Shown here: in pieces, positions 6,008 to 6,958 of the stretch | Layout: each line of letters begins with the position of its first letter | Position numbering within the stretch: the stretch's first letter is position 1 | DNA from: Candidatus Blautia intestinipullorum | Lineage (GTDB): Bacteria > Bacillota > Clostridia > Lachnospirales > Lachnospiraceae | DNA length: 6,958 bases | Direction: 5' to 3' | Assembly: GCA_019120475.1 (NCBI GenBank) | Contig: DWVA01000306.1 | Coordinates: 1 to 6,958, forward strand | Translations under genes and position numbers: made by a program | Notes under the pieces: generated by a model | Database searches by the model: none | The model's input: the letters and a program-made list of their open reading frames with translations, nothing else | What the model was told of the DNA's origin: nothing

Positions 6008-6958
6008 ACCAGTCCTTTCTGTATCATCTCCCGCACATAATCTCCCAGTTCGCTCCATACAAGCTGTTCCGGCTGAAAAGCCCCTCTCTGGACGCCGCTG
6101 TAAAACGGAAGTTTCATCTTTACCGTCTTCGCCAGCACCTGAGAGTAGTCCAGCATCTGCAAAAGCTTTTCAAACTGCGCGATCTTGCATACGGACATCC
6201 GGTCAGACCGTACCGGCATATAGACTGTCCGGCAGAGATCAAGAAGCTGGAACACTTCGTCGATGCCGTTTCCGATATCCAGGATCACCGTCTCGTAGGA
6301 AGTGTGCATGGATATCTCCTGCAGCAGACGGATCCAGTCCTGCCACGGAGTTCCCCTGATATCGAGAGGGGACTGCACAGGAGGTATAAAGTCAAGAATT
6401 CCTGCTGTCTGAACCATTCCGCCAAGCTTTACGGAAAGATTGTTCTCCCCCTGCTGCACAAAATACAGAAGATCGCTCAAGGTTCCTGAAAAGCTCCGCC
6501 CGAACAGTTCTTCAAAGCCTGCGTATTCTTCCAGGTTCAGGTACAGTACCGGCCGTTCTTTTGCAAGGATCTGGCCCAGAGTGAGAGCGAAAGACGTTTT
6601 CAGGCAGCGTCCCAGAGGCGAATAAACTCCCAGGATATCTGTGGATTTCTTCAGAGCCGGCGACTGTACGGGAAGAACTGACTTTTCCTCTCCGTAGCAG
6701 GCCATCACTTCCCGCACGATCTGGGAGGAAGCCTGGTATTTGTATACTCCCGCGTATCCGCCAAGCTCCGGGGGCTTCACGCCTTCTGTAAGAATGATCA
6801 CCTTTCCTATATCCAGTTCCCGGATTTCCCTGCACATTGCCTCCGCAGAGATCAGGAGAAGTTCGATATGATTTTTTTCGGCAAAAGCGATCAGGTTTTC
6901 CGCACTGGTAAACGCCTGCACTTCAAAAGGCATACTCTTTTTCCGGTTCAGATAATCC
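6004..6958 (-). CDS. tadZ: TadZ/CpaE-like pilus localisation ATPase (5' end missing)
   Basis: MinD/ParA-type protein that in Tad systems places the pilus machine at its site in the cell, acting at the inner face of the membrane. The frame stays open to the right edge: codons before the ATG at 6933 read D-Y-L-N-R-K-K-S and that ATG has no good ribosome binding site, so it is internal and the true start is outside the window. Numbering from that Met, residues 1-85 look like the end of a receiver-like N-terminal domain, and 99-309 are the ATPase domain. The P-loop is degenerate (S-P-L-G-R-C-L-K-T, 105-113): the MinD signature Lys is absent and the Gly before K112 is Leu. The Walker B-like strand is V-I-L-D-I-G-N-G (216-223), followed by a P-V-R-S-D segment (240-244). 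The TGA stop overlaps the tadA start as ATGA. From memory, TadZ of Eubacterium rectale also has an atypical ATPase site. The family call is strong; ATP hydrolysis is uncertain. Confidence 0.88.
   Translation of the reverse strand, partial: DYLNRKKSMPFEVQAFTSAENLIAFAEKNHIELLLISAEAMCREIRELDIGKVIILTEGVKPPELGGYAGVYKYQASSQIVREVMACYGEEKSVLPVQSPALKKSTDILGVYSPLGRCLKTSFALTLGQILAKERPVLYLNLEEYAGFEELFGRSFSGTLSDLLYFVQQGENNLSVKLGGMVQTAGILDFIPPVQSPLDIRGTPWQDWIRLLQEISMHTSYETVILDIGNGIDEVFQLLDLCRTVYMPVRSDRMSVCKIAQFEKLLQMLDYSQVLAKTVKMKLPFYSGVQRGAFQPEQLVWSELGDYVREMIQKGLV
6013..6018 (-). promoter_or_regulatory. Ribosome binding site that fixes the tadA start
   Basis: On the minus strand this reads AAAGGA, 5 bases before the ATG at 6007. 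Its presence, with the ATGA overlap to the tadZ stop, favours the 6007 start over the in-frame ATG at 6058. Confidence 0.75.

Noticed and set aside
6008..6058. N-terminal extension of TadA from the ATG at 6058
   Set aside because: The 17 added residues lie within the tadZ coding end and look like frame noise; the ATG at 6007 has an AAAGGA site and an ATGA overlap.
1..6958. A wholly new biological system
   Set aside because: Every gene fits a known Tad pilus role and the order is typical of clostridial loci; the novelty is limited to accessory domains.

Overview
The window holds one uninterrupted minus-strand operon for a tight-adherence (Tad/Flp, type IVc) pilus, the Gram-positive version of the system. 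It is read from position 6958 down to position 1. In transcription order the genes are: a 5'-truncated tadZ/cpaE-like localisation ATPase, the tadA/cpaF motor ATPase, the tadB and tadC inner-membrane platform proteins, a 59-residue Flp-type pilin, a DUF5702-type TadG-like protein, a TadE-like pseudopilin with two C-terminal Cys/His modules, and a compact TadV/CpaA prepilin peptidase. A further gene probably starts at the left edge, where a good ribosome binding site and ATG overlap the peptidase stop, but only its first 14 bases are present.

The likely host is a monoderm clostridial bacterium, most plausibly Lachnospiraceae. The reasons are the gene order, the strong AGGAGG-type ribosome binding sites before almost every gene, the Flp1-like pilin, the DUF5702 protein, and the lack of any secretin or outer-membrane Tad component (RcpA, RcpB or TadD type) within the window. 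Base composition is moderate, and nothing suggests foreign DNA, an IS element, a prophage or CRISPR. The taxonomic call is inference from remembered family resemblance, not from a search.

The genes are packed tightly. tadZ/tadA and tadA/tadB overlap by ATGA. The remaining gaps are 28, 30, 40, 22 and 10 bases, and I saw no terminator-like hairpin in them. The promoter must lie upstream of the right edge. All plus-strand open frames are shadows of these genes.

The proteins should work as one machine. TadZ positions the apparatus. TadA hydrolyses ATP and drives the TadB/TadC platform. TadV removes the leader of Flp and probably of the TadE-like protein. Flp polymerises into the fibre. The TadE-like and DUF5702 proteins are probably minor or priming components.

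This is a known type of system, not a new one. The points most worth following are the duplicated H-x4-C...C-x2-C modules on the TadE-like protein, the acidic loop in TadC predicted to face outward, the degenerate P-loop of TadZ, and the shared Ala at the -1 position of both putative peptidase sites.
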